Both the position numbers and the translations under genes were made by a program. Shown here in pieces: positions 8,663-17,010 of a stretch of 64,000 nt of DNA. The stretch is from Actinosynnema sp040640215 (GTDB taxonomy: Bacteria; Actinomycetota; Actinomycetes; Mycobacteriales; Pseudonocardiaceae). The notes under the pieces are model-generated. The model saw only the letters and a list, made by a program, of their open reading frames with translations. It had not been told where the DNA came from and searched no databases. The stretch covers positions 124,001 through 188,000 of the forward strand of contig NZ_JBFABG010000002.1 of NCBI RefSeq assembly GCF_040640215.1, in the 5' to 3' direction. Within the stretch, counting starts at the first letter, position 1, and each line of letters begins with the position of its first letter.

Positions 8663-8773
8663 CCCCCCGTTCGGGCGAGATCGGACCACCCGATCGGCCG
8701 ACCACCGCGCGCGGTCCGCGCCGGCGCACCCCATAGTCCGTGCGGTCGACGACCACGACGTGAGGAGGCCGGC

Positions 8774-9007
8774 ATGTCCGCCGCACCACCCCGGGTCCCG
8801 CAGGACGACGCCGACAGCGGCGACCGGGTCCCGTCGGACCGGGGCAGGCGCTACTACCGGTGGTCCGACCCCGACACCGGCGAGATCGGCGGGTACGAGT
8901 GCCTCGAACCGGGCGGCTACTTCAGCGAGAAGCGCGGCAAGAAGGTCCGGTGGGTCGATGCCGGCCCCTGCCCGAACACACCCCGGAGAACCCCCGCCGA
9001 GCAGTAG
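8774..9007 (+). CDS. small hypothetical protein (77 aa)
   Basis: A short hydrophilic protein with a good ribosome-binding site (GAGGAGG, 7 bases before the ATG). The sequence is Arg/Asp/Gly-rich with aromatic clusters RRYYRWSDPDTGE and PGGYFSEKRGKKVRWV. No signal peptide, membrane helix or known motif is recognised. I cannot assign a function. It stands alone between the pentapeptide gene and the phospholipase fusion, both on the same strand. Confidence 0.6.
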   Translation: MSAAPPRVPQDDADSGDRVPSDRGRRYYRWSDPDTGEIGGYECLEPGGYFSEKRGKKVRWVDAGPCPNTPRRTPAEQ

Positions 9008-9079
9008 GGGCGGACCCCCGCGCGGGGTGGGGTTGATCGGTTGGCGCACCGTGTTGCCCATCCGTAACCTCAACCGCCG

Positions 9080-11275
9080 ATGAGCGACGCAGAGGTGGAC
9101 GGCGTCATGAGCGGGTGGCCGGGTGTCCGCCTGCTGACCAGGCTGCCGGCCTGGTTCCGGGTGCTGGTGGTGGCCTTCGCCGTGTTCGTCTGCGGGGTGA
9201 TCGCGTCCCGCCCGGCCGGGGCCGCCGACGACGGGCCGCCCACCGGGGACGTCGCGGTCGCCGCCCGCGCGGTCGAGGCGGTGACCCAGCCGAGGACGGG
9301 CGTCTCGCCCCTCACCTCCTTCCCCGCCGACTTCCGCGCGGTGACCGGCCGGGCACCGGCCCTGGTCGTCGCGCCGGACGGCACGACCCGCGCCGTGGAC
9401 CCGACCGGCGGGTGCTCCGGCCCGGCCGGTGACACCGAGTGGGACTTCGGCACCGCCTGCCGGGCCCACGACCTCGGCTACGACCTGCTGCGCTACGCCG
9501 AGCGGAAGGACCACCCGCTCCCGCCGCAGGCCCGCAAGGCGCTGGACCTCCGGCTGGCCGTCGACATGCACCTCCAGTGCGAGCTCAACCCGCGCGGCAG
9601 CGGCGCGCGGTGCCACGCCGTCGCCCGGCTCTACGCCGCCGGGCTGGAGTTCAACTCGTGGCGGCAGCGCTGGGGACCGCCGGGCCACGAACCGGTCCTC
9701 GCCTGGGGTTTCGGCAGTGCGGTGGTGGTCTTCCTGATCATCGCGCGGCTGCCGCGACGCCGGGCGACGACGCCGGGGCCGGAGCTGCCCGGCACCGGGA
9801 GCACCGACGGCGAGGACCGCTTCGCGACGTTCCTGCGGCTGGCGAGCCTCGGTCTGGTCGTGGTCGGGCAGTCACTGCTGACCGTGCTGCACTGGTCCGG
9901 GATGAACCCGAACTGGCTCTGGCTGCTCACCTGGGCGTTGCAGACCGCGCCCCTGTTCTACTTCGCCGGCGGGCCCGCCAACCTGTTTAGCTGGCAAGCC
10001 GTTCAGGCGTCCGGCGGCGGGTACGGGAGGTATCTGGCCAGTCGGATCAGCCGGCTGCTGCGGCCCGTCCTGGCCTTCGTCCTCGCGTGGCTCGTGCTGC
10101 CGCTGCCGCTGGAGTTCCTGGACGTGCCGAAATCGCGCGTCGAGGTGTTCGGCCGGCTGATCGCGCACCCGTTGTGGTTCCTCGGCCTGTACCTGGTCGC
10201 GGTCGCCGCGACCCCCGTGATGGCCTGGCTGCACCGCCGCGCCCGGCTGGCCACGCCGGTCGCGCTGATCGGCCTGCTGATCGTCGTGGACGCGCTGCGG
10301 ATCGGGTTCGCCTGGCGCACCGGCGGCCACCTGAACCTGGTGCTCGGCGCGCTGCTCCTCCAGCAGCTCGGCTTCTACTTCGCCGACGGCACCCTGCCCC
10401 GGGTCTCGCGCCGGGTGCTCCGGGCGCTCGCGCTGCTCACCGCGCCCGCCCTGCTGGCGCTGATCGCGTTCGGCGGCTACCCGCGCACCGTGATGACCCT
10501 GCCGGGCGAGCCGGGCTCCAACCTCAGCCCGCCCACGATCTGCCTGCTGGTGCTCGGGCTGGGCCAGGTCTGCGCGGTGCTGGTGGTGCGCGACCGGGTG
10601 TCGGCGTGGCTCGCGGGCAACCGGCAGTGGAACGTCGTCGACTACGCGCGGCGCGCCCCGATGACGGTCTACCTCGGCTACCTGACCGCGCTGGCCGCCG
10701 TGATCGGGGTGCTGGGCCTGCTGGACGCGCCCGTCGCGTTCGGCTGGCTCACGACCCGGCCGCGCTGGCCCGGTGTCCTGGTCCTCCTCCTGCTCCCGGT
10801 CCTGCTGGTGTTCCACCGGTTCGAGCGCACCGGCGCGCTGATCGGGTGCCACACCCGGGAGACCCACCGCTCCCGCCTCGCCGCGACCCTCGGCGTCGGC
10901 TACGGCGTGCTGGGCGTCCTCGGCTTCGTCGCCACCGGGTTCGCCGGGACGGCGGCCACCCTCGTGGTGTTGCAGGTCGACCCGCTGCAAAACCTGATCC
11001 ACCTGCTGCTCGGCTGGTACCTGCTGCACACCGCGCGGTCGGGCACCTGCCACGGCCGGCGGCCCTGGCTGCTCACGGCCACGGCCTGCGTCCCGCCGCT
11101 GCTGGCGCTGGAACCGACCGCCGCGATGGTCGCCCTGCACGGCACGACGATCGCCGTCGCCCTGCTGGCGGCGATACCCAAGCAGGACCAGCGTGACGGC
11201 GGCGAACACGGGCAGCCAGGTGAGGCGCTCCAGCACCCAGAGCCCGTCGTCGGGCACGGTGTGCAGGCCGGGTAG
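9080..11275 (+). CDS. fusion: phospholipase A2 domain + acyltransferase-like membrane domain + DUF4383-like tail
   Basis: 731 residues in three parts. After an N-terminal signal or anchor helix (about 25-47) comes a bacterial phospholipase A2 domain (about 105-200) with Cys112, Cys127, the catalytic CRAHDLGY (His130/Asp131) and further cysteines 167 and 178. Residues about 205-590 are polytopic and clearly paralogous to the acyltransferase-3 protein on the opposite strand (for example WALQTAPLFYFAGG, GEPGSNLSPP). However, the first-helix GHW that carries the acyltransferase histidine reads GQS here, so that activity is doubtful. Residues about 600-690 resemble DUF4383 (GYGVLGVLGFVATG, NLIHLLLGWYL). 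The last 30 residues are simply the antisense of the convergent gene, so the natural C-terminus may have been lost. Confidence 0.75.
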   Translation: MSDAEVDGVMSGWPGVRLLTRLPAWFRVLVVAFAVFVCGVIASRPAGAADDGPPTGDVAVAARAVEAVTQPRTGVSPLTSFPADFRAVTGRAPALVVAPDGTTRAVDPTGGCSGPAGDTEWDFGTACRAHDLGYDLLRYAERKDHPLPPQARKALDLRLAVDMHLQCELNPRGSGARCHAVARLYAAGLEFNSWRQRWGPPGHEPVLAWGFGSAVVVFLIIARLPRRRATTPGPELPGTGSTDGEDRFATFLRLASLGLVVVGQSLLTVLHWSGMNPNWLWLLTWALQTAPLFYFAGGPANLFSWQAVQASGGGYGRYLASRISRLLRPVLAFVLAWLVLPLPLEFLDVPKSRVEVFGRLIAHPLWFLGLYLVAVAATPVMAWLHRRARLATPVALIGLLIVVDALRIGFAWRTGGHLNLVLGALLLQQLGFYFADGTLPRVSRRVLRALALLTAPALLALIAFGGYPRTVMTLPGEPGSNLSPPTICLLVLGLGQVCAVLVVRDRVSAWLAGNRQWNVVDYARRAPMTVYLGYLTALAAVIGVLGLLDAPVAFGWLTTRPRWPGVLVLLLLPVLLVFHRFERTGALIGCHTRETHRSRLAATLGVGYGVLGVLGFVATGFAGTAATLVVLQVDPLQNLIHLLLGWYLLHTARSGTCHGRRPWLLTATACVPPLLALEPTAAMVALHGTTIAVALLAAIPKQDQRDGGEHGQPGEALQHPEPVVGHGVQAG

Positions 11276-12103
11276 CGGCCCGAGCACCGCACCCACCAGC
11301 GTCACCACCAGCAGCGCGCTCTGGTGCACCAGGAAGACCGGCAGGGCGCGGGCGTTCAGCCCGGGTGCCCGGAACCCCGGCCGCACCAGCACCACCAGCC
11401 CGATCTGCGCGAACGCCAGCGCGAGCGCGACCGGCGACGGCGGGAAGAGGTTCGACTCGGCGGCACCGGGCACCCCCACCGCGCTCGCCGGGTACCCGTG
11501 GTGCAGCAACAACCCGAACGCCACCGCACCGGACACGAACAGCGCCGCACCCCACCAGCGCCGCTGCCCGTGGCGCGCGACCAGGACGCCCACCTGCCAC
11601 GGTGCCCACCACACGGCCACCACGTTCACCCAGTCCACGTCCACGGCCACCAGGGCGACCGAAACGACCACGCCCCAGCCGCCCAGCCGCCGCAGCAGCG
11701 GCGTGACCGCCGTCAGCACCAGGTGCACCACCAGGAACCACAGCGGCGTCACCACCAGGAACCCCACGGTCAGCACGGTCTGCTGCGGCAACCCCCGGGC
11801 CGACATCCCGAACAGCACCAGCGCCCACGCCCCGAGCACCGCGCACACCGGTCGCACCACCCGGCGGGCGCGGTGCGCCCACGGCGTCCCCGACCGCGCC
11901 GCCGCGAAACCCCCGGCGAAGAAGAACAGGCCGAGGGTCTGCAACACCCAGCTCACCCACGACAGCTCCGGCACCCACCGCAGGGGGCTGTCCACCACCA
12001 GCCCGGACCCGGTCACCACCACCGCCGTGACCAGCCAGTGCCCCAGCACCACGCCGCAGATCGCCAACGCGCGCGCGGCGTCCACCACCGGGTCGCGCGT
12101 CAC
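9872..12103 (-). CDS. acyltransferase-3 family membrane protein with abnormal run-on C-terminus
   Basis: The GTG start at 12101-12103 overlaps the TGA of the upstream hydrolase gene. The first ~320 residues are a typical acyltransferase-3 domain of about ten helices: DPVVDAARALAICGVVLGHW with the conserved His, WVLQTLGLFFFAGGFAAARS, and a final helix FAAVTLVLLGYRR. The recognisable protein ends near 11175, but the first in-frame stop is at 9872. The remaining ~420 residues are a Gln/Arg/Gly-rich readthrough of the antisense of the phospholipase fusion gene. Either a stop was lost when the two convergent genes were brought together, or there is a frameshift near 11180. The usual role is O-acylation of a cell-surface or secreted product. 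Confidence 0.6.
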   Translation of the reverse strand: MTRDPVVDAARALAICGVVLGHWLVTAVVVTGSGLVVDSPLRWVPELSWVSWVLQTLGLFFFAGGFAAARSGTPWAHRARRVVRPVCAVLGAWALVLFGMSARGLPQQTVLTVGFLVVTPLWFLVVHLVLTAVTPLLRRLGGWGVVVSVALVAVDVDWVNVVAVWWAPWQVGVLVARHGQRRWWGAALFVSGAVAFGLLLHHGYPASAVGVPGAAESNLFPPSPVALALAFAQIGLVVLVRPGFRAPGLNARALPVFLVHQSALLVVTLVGAVLGPLPGLHTVPDDGLWVLERLTWLPVFAAVTLVLLGYRRQQGDGDRRAVQGDHRGGRFQRQQRRDAGRGREQPGPPAVAGARPRGVQQVPAEQQVDQVLQRVDLQHHEGGRRPGEPGGDEAEDAQHAVADAEGRGEAGAVGLPGVAPDQRAGALEPVEHQQDREQEEDQDTGPARPGREPAERDGRVQQAQHPDHGGQRGQVAEVDRHRGAPRVVDDVPLPVAREPRRHPVAHHQHRADLAQPEHQQADRGRAEVGARLARQGHHGARVAAERDQRQQGGRGEQRERPEHPARDPGQGAVGEVEAELLEEQRAEHQVQVAAGAPGEPDPQRVHDDQQADQRDRRGQPGAAVQPGHHGGRGDRDQVQAEEPQRVRDQPAEHLDARFRHVQELQRQRQHEPREDEGQDGPQQPADPTGQIPPVPAAGRLNGLPAKQVGGPAGEVEQGRGLQRPGEQPEPVRVHPGPVQHGQQ

Positions 12104-12777
12104 GGTCGCTCCCCCGCCGAGATGCGGGCCACGACCCGCAACGACTCCGTGCCGGCGTCGAAGTACTGGTCGTGCCGACGGGCCGAGCCGGCGTCGAACA
12201 CCTCGGCCCCGAACCCGGCGGACGTCGGGTCGACGCCGTGCCCCAGGTCCCCCACGCGGACCCCAAGCACCCACCGCGTCCAGTCGTCGGCACCGCGCGC
12301 GGCCCACACCCGCGCCCGGATCTCGGCGGCGGAGGACACCCGGACCCCGGGACTGCCGAGGAAGACCACGTCCGCCACTTCGACGCCGGACAGCGCGCAC
12401 ACCACGGAGCCGTAGCTGTGGCACACCAGGTGCACCTGCCCCGGCAGCCCGCGCACGTACCGCGCCAGCGACTCGGCCCCGGCACGGGCCAACCGCCCGG
12501 TCGCCGCGTCGACCCCGACCCCGGACGGCGTCCGGTACCCCAGCCAGGCCACCACGGCGACGTCGGACCGACCGACCGCGTCGAACAGCGACCGGGCCAT
12601 CCGCCCCACCGTGCGGTCGAACCGGGCACCGTCCACATCGGACCCGGGAACGACGACGGCGACGTGCCGCGCGTGCGCCAGGTCCCCGAACACCTCGACC
12701 CGCCGCACCGGTTCGGGCGCACCGCCCGGCGTCACGAGCACCAGCAACGCGGCCACCACCGCGATCGTCTTCCCCAT
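12100..12777 (-). CDS. secreted alpha/beta hydrolase, DUF1023 type
   Basis: 225 residues with a short signal peptide (MGKTIAVVAALLVLVTPGGA). The body has VVVPGSDVDGARF, typical of the DUF1023 alpha/beta-hydrolase family of actinobacteria, and the nucleophile elbow LVCHSYGSVV near residue 120. Asp and His partners are plausible at HGVDPTS and RHDQYF but not certain. The substrate is unknown. It is translationally coupled (GTGA overlap) to the acyltransferase gene downstream, suggesting a joint role in acylating or deacylating an exported molecule (inference). Confidence 0.82.
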   Translation of the reverse strand: MGKTIAVVAALLVLVTPGGAPEPVRRVEVFGDLAHARHVAVVVPGSDVDGARFDRTVGRMARSLFDAVGRSDVAVVAWLGYRTPSGVGVDAATGRLARAGAESLARYVRGLPGQVHLVCHSYGSVVCALSGVEVADVVFLGSPGVRVSSAAEIRARVWAARGADDWTRWVLGVRVGDLGHGVDPTSAGFGAEVFDAGSARRHDQYFDAGTESLRVVARISAGERP

Positions 12778-12840
12778 GCCGGGGACGCTAGGAGGACGAC
12801 ACCCCGCGAAGCCTCACCCCGGGGTCGCCACTCCCGCCGG

Positions 12841-13488
12841 CTACCCCGGTACCACGAGCCCCGACTCGTAGGCCGCGATGACCGCCTGCGCCCGGTCCCG
12901 CACCGCGAGCTTCATCAGCACCCGGCTCACGTGCGTCTTCACCGTCTGCTCCGCCAGCACCAGGCGGGCGGCGATCTCCGAGTTCGACAGCCCGGTCGCG
13001 ACCAGCTCCAGCACCTCGGTCTCCCGCCCGGTCAGCGCGGCGAGCCGCGCGGGCTTCACCACCGCCGTGGGCCGCGCCCGCACGAAGTCCTCGATCAGCC
13101 GCCTGGTCACCGACGGCGCGAGCAGCGCGTCCCCGCGCGCCACCACCCGCACGGCGTCCACCAGCTCGCGGGCGGGCGCGTGCTTGAGCAGGAACCCCGA
13201 GGCACCGGCCCGCAGCGCCTCGTACACGTAGTCGTCGAGGTCGAACGTGGTCAGCACCAGCACCTTCACCGGATCGTCCGCCAGCAGCCGGGTGGCGGCG
13301 AGCCCGTCCATCTCCGGCATCCGGATGTCCATCAGCACCACGTCCGGCCGCAGCCGCCGCACCCCGGCCACCGCCGCGACCCCGTCACCGGCCGCGCCCA
13401 CCACCGCGATGTCCGGCTGGGCGTCCAGCAGCGCCGAGAAGCCCTCCCGGACCATCTCCTGGTCGTCCGCCACCAGAACCCTGATCAA
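12841..13488 (-). CDS. LuxR-family (NarL-type) response regulator
   Basis: 215 residues. The receiver domain has DDQ near residue 9, the phospho-acceptor Asp54 in VVLMDIRMPEMDG, and Lys about 105 in GFLLKHAP. A C-terminal LuxR helix-turn-helix follows (LTGRETEVLELVATGLSNSE, VKTHVSRVLMKL). It starts with TTG: this is the only codon that gives the family-typical IRVLVADDQ N-terminus. The TTG overlaps the kinase stop (TTGA), so the pair is one transcript with the kinase first. Confidence 0.95.
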   Translation of the reverse strand: MIRVLVADDQEMVREGFSALLDAQPDIAVVGAAGDGVAAVAGVRRLRPDVVLMDIRMPEMDGLAATRLLADDPVKVLVLTTFDLDDYVYEALRAGASGFLLKHAPARELVDAVRVVARGDALLAPSVTRRLIEDFVRARPTAVVKPARLAALTGRETEVLELVATGLSNSEIAARLVLAEQTVKTHVSRVLMKLAVRDRAQAVIAAYESGLVVPG

Positions 13489-14609
13489 CGCTCCCCCAAC
13501 GGAATCCTGGCGTGCACCGCGAAGCCGCCATCCTCAGTGGACGACGCGTCCAGGGTGCCACCGTGCACCGCGACGCGTTCGGCCATCCCCACCAGCCCGT
13601 GCCCACCGCCGCCACCCGTGGACGGGCCGCCGGCGGTGTTGCGCACGAACAGCTCCAGGTCCCCTCCGACGACCGACACCACCACCGAGACGACGGACCC
13701 CGGTGCGTGGCGGGCGGCGTTGGTCACCGCCTCCCGCACGATCCGGTAGGCGGTCAGCCCGACGGCGGGCGGCACGGGCGCGTCGACCACCGACGCTCGC
13801 GGGACCAGCTCCCGGATGTCGGCCAACCCGGGTTGCGGGGCGTGGTCCGGCCGCTGGTCCGCCGCCCGCAACACGCCCAGCAGCCCCTGCATGTCCGCGA
13901 TCGCCGCCCGCGCGGCGTCCCCCAGCTCCGCGAACTCCCGCACGCCCTCCTCGGGCAGCCCGGCGATCCGGTAGGGCGCGGTCTCGCACCGCACCACGAC
14001 CAGCGACATGTGGTGCGCCACCACGTCGTGCATCTCCCGCGCGATCCGGGCCCGTTCGACCAGCGCCGCCTTCTCGTCGCGCTCCTCGTGGTAGCGGCGC
14101 TCGGCCCGGCCCCGCGACCCGAACGCGTACCCGAGCAGCAGCGCCAGCAGCAGGAGCGCCCCGGTGGCCCAGGCGTCGCCGAGGCCGCGCAGCTCGTACA
14201 GGAGGTACACGCACGCGGTGGTGAGCAGCGCCACCCACAGCACCACCCGCCCGGCGCAGAGCACCCCCACGACCAGCACCACCGGCAGGTACCACCACCA
14301 CTGCCAACTGCCGAGCACGGCCGGCTCGCGGTCGAAGGCCAGCCGCATCACGACCAGGCCGACCGTGGCCCACCGCCACGCGCCGAGCACCGAGACCGGC
14401 ATCAGCGCGAAGCTGCCGAACACGACGGCGAACAGCAGCGGCCACCAGCCGGCCGGGTCCTGGTGCCGGACGTACTCCGCCGACGCGCCGATCGCGATGA
14501 TCAGCCCGTAGAGCAGCACGGCGGCCAGGCCGAACCGGCGGAACCGCCACCCGTCGAAGATCCGCGCTCGATCGGGGAGGAGCACGGCCTGGAGGAGGGG
14601 GCGGATCAC
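13485..14609 (-). CDS. sensor histidine kinase (HisKA_3 type)
   Basis: 374 residues. The N-terminal half holds about five or six membrane helices with almost no extracytoplasmic loop, suggesting intramembrane sensing. The dimerisation/phosphorylation segment ERARIAREMHDVVAHHMS places the phospho-His at 194. The ATPase domain follows, with N-box REAVTNAARHA and a G-box GGGGGHGLVGMAER. GTG start at 14609; the ribosome-binding site is weak. It precedes and overlaps the response-regulator gene. The stimulus cannot be inferred; secreted-hydrolase and acyltransferase genes lie just downstream. Confidence 0.93.
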   Translation of the reverse strand: MIRPLLQAVLLPDRARIFDGWRFRRFGLAAVLLYGLIIAIGASAEYVRHQDPAGWWPLLFAVVFGSFALMPVSVLGAWRWATVGLVVMRLAFDREPAVLGSWQWWWYLPVVLVVGVLCAGRVVLWVALLTTACVYLLYELRGLGDAWATGALLLLALLLGYAFGSRGRAERRYHEERDEKAALVERARIAREMHDVVAHHMSLVVVRCETAPYRIAGLPEEGVREFAELGDAARAAIADMQGLLGVLRAADQRPDHAPQPGLADIRELVPRASVVDAPVPPAVGLTAYRIVREAVTNAARHAPGSVVSVVVSVVGGDLELFVRNTAGGPSTGGGGGHGLVGMAERVAVHGGTLDASSTEDGGFAVHARIPLGER

Positions 14610-14774
14610 CCCCCGATGCTAAATCCCCACGTCGCGCCGCACATGCCACCATGGGGTGTCATACCGGGGTAGCACTCCCCGGTGCACAGGGCAAGCCGTT
14701 GCGGCACCCGAACATCACCGGGTAGGCAGTACGACAGAGCTGTGCGCCCCTACTCCGTGATGGAAGATGGCCGA

Positions 14775-15275
14775 ATGCACCCGCAGCAGGATCCGGATCG
14801 CTGGGCACGGCTCACCGCCGTCGCCGGTGAGGCCTTGGCCGCCGCCAAGGTCGGGGAGGACGCTGTCGCGGTCGACCTGGTCACCGGCTACCTCAGCGGT
14901 TCGCCCGAGGGCAACGAGGAGATCCGGGAACTGGTGCTGCTGCTGTTCTCCGAGTGCAGCGACATGGTGTCCGCGCTCGGCTCCGGCGGCGCGACCCCGG
15001 TCAAGATGCAGGTCTTCGACGAGGACGGCCAGGAGGTCCCGATCGACGACGCCGACCCGCCGGTGCGGACCGCGATCCGGACGCTGCTGGCCGAGGTCCA
15101 CGGCGACCAGGAGGCGGCGGCCGAGCAGATCGAGATCGCCCTCGCCAACGGGCAGCCGCAGGAGTTGGCGACGGTCGTGCTCCAGGCGCTGCGCTGGACC
15201 GTGAAGCTCGCCCTGGAGTGCGAGGTCCGGGATCTCGCGGTAGCACCCTGGATCGAAGCCGCACTGGACGAGTAG
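14775..15275 (+). CDS. hypothetical acidic protein (166 aa)
   Basis: A soluble, strongly acidic, mostly helical protein with no motif I recognise (segments such as VDLVTGYLSGSPEGNEEIRE and VFDEDGQEVPIDDADPPV). I placed the start at the ATG at 14775 because GGAAGA lies eight bases before it. An ATG 15 bases earlier and a longer frame from 14682 are possible but have poorer upstream signals. It ends 79 bases before the chitinase gene and is probably separate, since the chitinase has its own promoter and operator in that gap. Confidence 0.7.
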   Translation: MHPQQDPDRWARLTAVAGEALAAAKVGEDAVAVDLVTGYLSGSPEGNEEIRELVLLLFSECSDMVSALGSGGATPVKMQVFDEDGQEVPIDDADPPVRTAIRTLLAEVHGDQEAAAEQIEIALANGQPQELATVVLQALRWTVKLALECEVRDLAVAPWIEAALDE

Positions 15276-15281
15276 AGGCCA

Positions 15282-15308
15282 TTGACAAGCGCTATGGTCT
15301 AGACCAGT
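15282..15308 (+). promoter_or_regulatory. chitinase promoter with DasR-type operator (dre)
   Basis: A consensus -35 TTGACA (15282-15287) is followed by TATGGTCTAGACCAGT (15293-15308). The central 12 bases TGGTCTAGACCA are a perfect palindrome identical to the core of the DasR-responsive element known from Streptomyces chitinase and N-acetylglucosamine genes. The site covers the spacer and -10 region, a position expected to block RNA polymerase when the GntR-family regulator DasR is bound. Confidence 0.85.
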
Positions 15309-15354
15309 CTCCCCGGTGGGCGCGATTACCCTGCCAATCCGCCGAGGAGTACCT

Positions 15355-16923
15355 ATGAAACGACGATTGGGCGCACTGCTCGCGGCGAGCGCCCTGACCA
15401 TCGGATCCCTCGCGTTGTCCGTACCGGCCGCCACGGCCGCGACCGGACTCACCGCGTCGTTCGCCAAACCCCAGGACTGGGGCAGCGGCTTCGAGGGGAA
15501 GTTCACCGTCACCAACGGCGGTCCCGCGTCGGTCACCACGTGGAAGGTCGAGTTCGACCTGCCCGCGGGAACCGCCATGGGCTCGTACTGGGACGCGCTG
15601 ATCACCAAGACCGGCAACCACTACGTGGCCACCAACCGGGAGTACAACGGCGGGATCGCCGCGAACGCGACCCGCACCTTCGGCTTCGTCGGCACCGGTC
15701 CCGGCGTGCCGGCGAACTGCACCGTGAACGGCGGCCCGTGCACCGGCGGCGGCGGTCCCGTCGACACCACCCCGCCCGCCGCGCCGACCAACCTCGGCGT
15801 CGGCGGCACCACGAAGAACTCGGTGTCGCTGACCTGGACCGCGGCCACCGACAACGTCGGTGTCACCGCGTACGACGTCTACCAGGGCAGCAAGGTCGCC
15901 ACGACGGTCCCCGGCACGAGCGCAACCGTGTCGGGCCTGACCCCGGCGACCGCGTACCAGTTCACGGTCAAGGCCAGGGACGCCGCGGGCAACACCTCGC
16001 CCGCGTCCAACCAGGTCTCCGCCACCACCCAGCCCGGCAGCCCGGACCCGGCCGGCGGGCGCGGCGCGCCGTACCTGTACCTGGGCTGGGGCAACCCGCC
16101 CGCACCCCAGACGGTCATGAACGCCACCGGCATCAAGTGGTTCACCATGGCGTTCGTCCTGGCCCAGAACGGCTGCAACCCGAGCTGGGACGGTCAGCGC
16201 CCGCTGACCGGCGGCATCGACCAGACCACGATCAACCAGATCCGCGCGGCCGGCGGTGACATCGTCCCGAGCTTCGGCGGCTGGAGCGGCAACAAGCTCG
16301 GCCCGAACTGCTCCACCCCGCAAGCGCTTGCGGGTGCGTACCAGAAGGTGATCGACACCTATCAGCTCAAGGCGATCGACATCGACATCGAGAACACCGA
16401 CGAGTTCGAGAACGCGGCCGTGCAGGACCGCATCCTGGAAGCCCTCAAGATCGTCGAGCAGACGAACCCGGGCATCCAGACCATCGTCACCATCCCGACG
16501 ACGAAGACCGGCCCGAACTCGTGGGGCAACCGCCTCATCGAGCGCAGCCAGGCCATCGGGTCGAACATCGACGTCTACACCCTGATGCCGTTCGACTTCG
16601 GCAGCACGGACATCAAGACGGACACGATCAACGCCACGACGGCCCTGAAGGACAAGCTGAAGGCGGTCTTCGGGTGGACGGACGCGGTCGCGTTCAACCA
16701 CTCGGGCATCTCCGGCATGAACGGCCTGTCCGACCAGCGCGAGATGACCAGCACGGCCACCTGGACCCAGCTCCGCGACTGGTCGAAGTCCAACGGCCTG
16801 GGCCGGTTCTCGTTCTGGGCGGTCAACCGCGACCGGGGCGGCTGCGACGGCCAGGTGTCCGGCAACTGCTCCGGCGTGCCCCAGCCCGACTGGGAGTTCA
16901 CCCGGATCACCGCCGGTTTCTAG
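15355..16923 (+). CDS. secreted chitinase: CBM2-like + fibronectin III + GH18 catalytic domain
   Basis: 522 residues from the ATG at 15355, preceded by GAGGAG. Order: signal peptide (about 1-29, ending PAATAA), a cellulose/chitin-binding CBM2-like domain (about 30-128, with WKVEFDLPAG and the paired Cys), a Gly/Pro linker, a fibronectin type III domain (about 138-225), a second linker, and a GH18 domain (about 230-520). The GH18 acid/base motif reads AIDIDIEN, the DxDxE core. The domain is of the short bacterial GH18 type with YLGWGN and SFGGWSG. It should degrade chitin extracellularly. Expression is very likely under DasR, from the site at 15293-15308. Confidence 0.94.
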   Translation: MKRRLGALLAASALTIGSLALSVPAATAATGLTASFAKPQDWGSGFEGKFTVTNGGPASVTTWKVEFDLPAGTAMGSYWDALITKTGNHYVATNREYNGGIAANATRTFGFVGTGPGVPANCTVNGGPCTGGGGPVDTTPPAAPTNLGVGGTTKNSVSLTWTAATDNVGVTAYDVYQGSKVATTVPGTSATVSGLTPATAYQFTVKARDAAGNTSPASNQVSATTQPGSPDPAGGRGAPYLYLGWGNPPAPQTVMNATGIKWFTMAFVLAQNGCNPSWDGQRPLTGGIDQTTINQIRAAGGDIVPSFGGWSGNKLGPNCSTPQALAGAYQKVIDTYQLKAIDIDIENTDEFENAAVQDRILEALKIVEQTNPGIQTIVTIPTTKTGPNSWGNRLIERSQAIGSNIDVYTLMPFDFGSTDIKTDTINATTALKDKLKAVFGWTDAVAFNHSGISGMNGLSDQREMTSTATWTQLRDWSKSNGLGRFSFWAVNRDRGGCDGQVSGNCSGVPQPDWEFTRITAGF

Positions 16924-16961
16924 AGTTCCACCCTCCCGCACGACAGGCACACCCGTAGTGC

Positions 16962-16997
16962 GAACGGACCCGTGGGCACCCGCCCGCGGGTCCGTTC
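16962..16997. terminator. stem-loop terminator between chitinase and metX
   Basis: A 15-bp stem (GAACGGACCCGTGGG with its complement, one G-T pair) and six-base loop lies between the convergent chitinase and metX genes. It can serve both strands; it is followed by only a short T-poor tail. Confidence 0.75.
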
Positions 16998-17010
16998 TCG
17001 TGCTCCCCGG

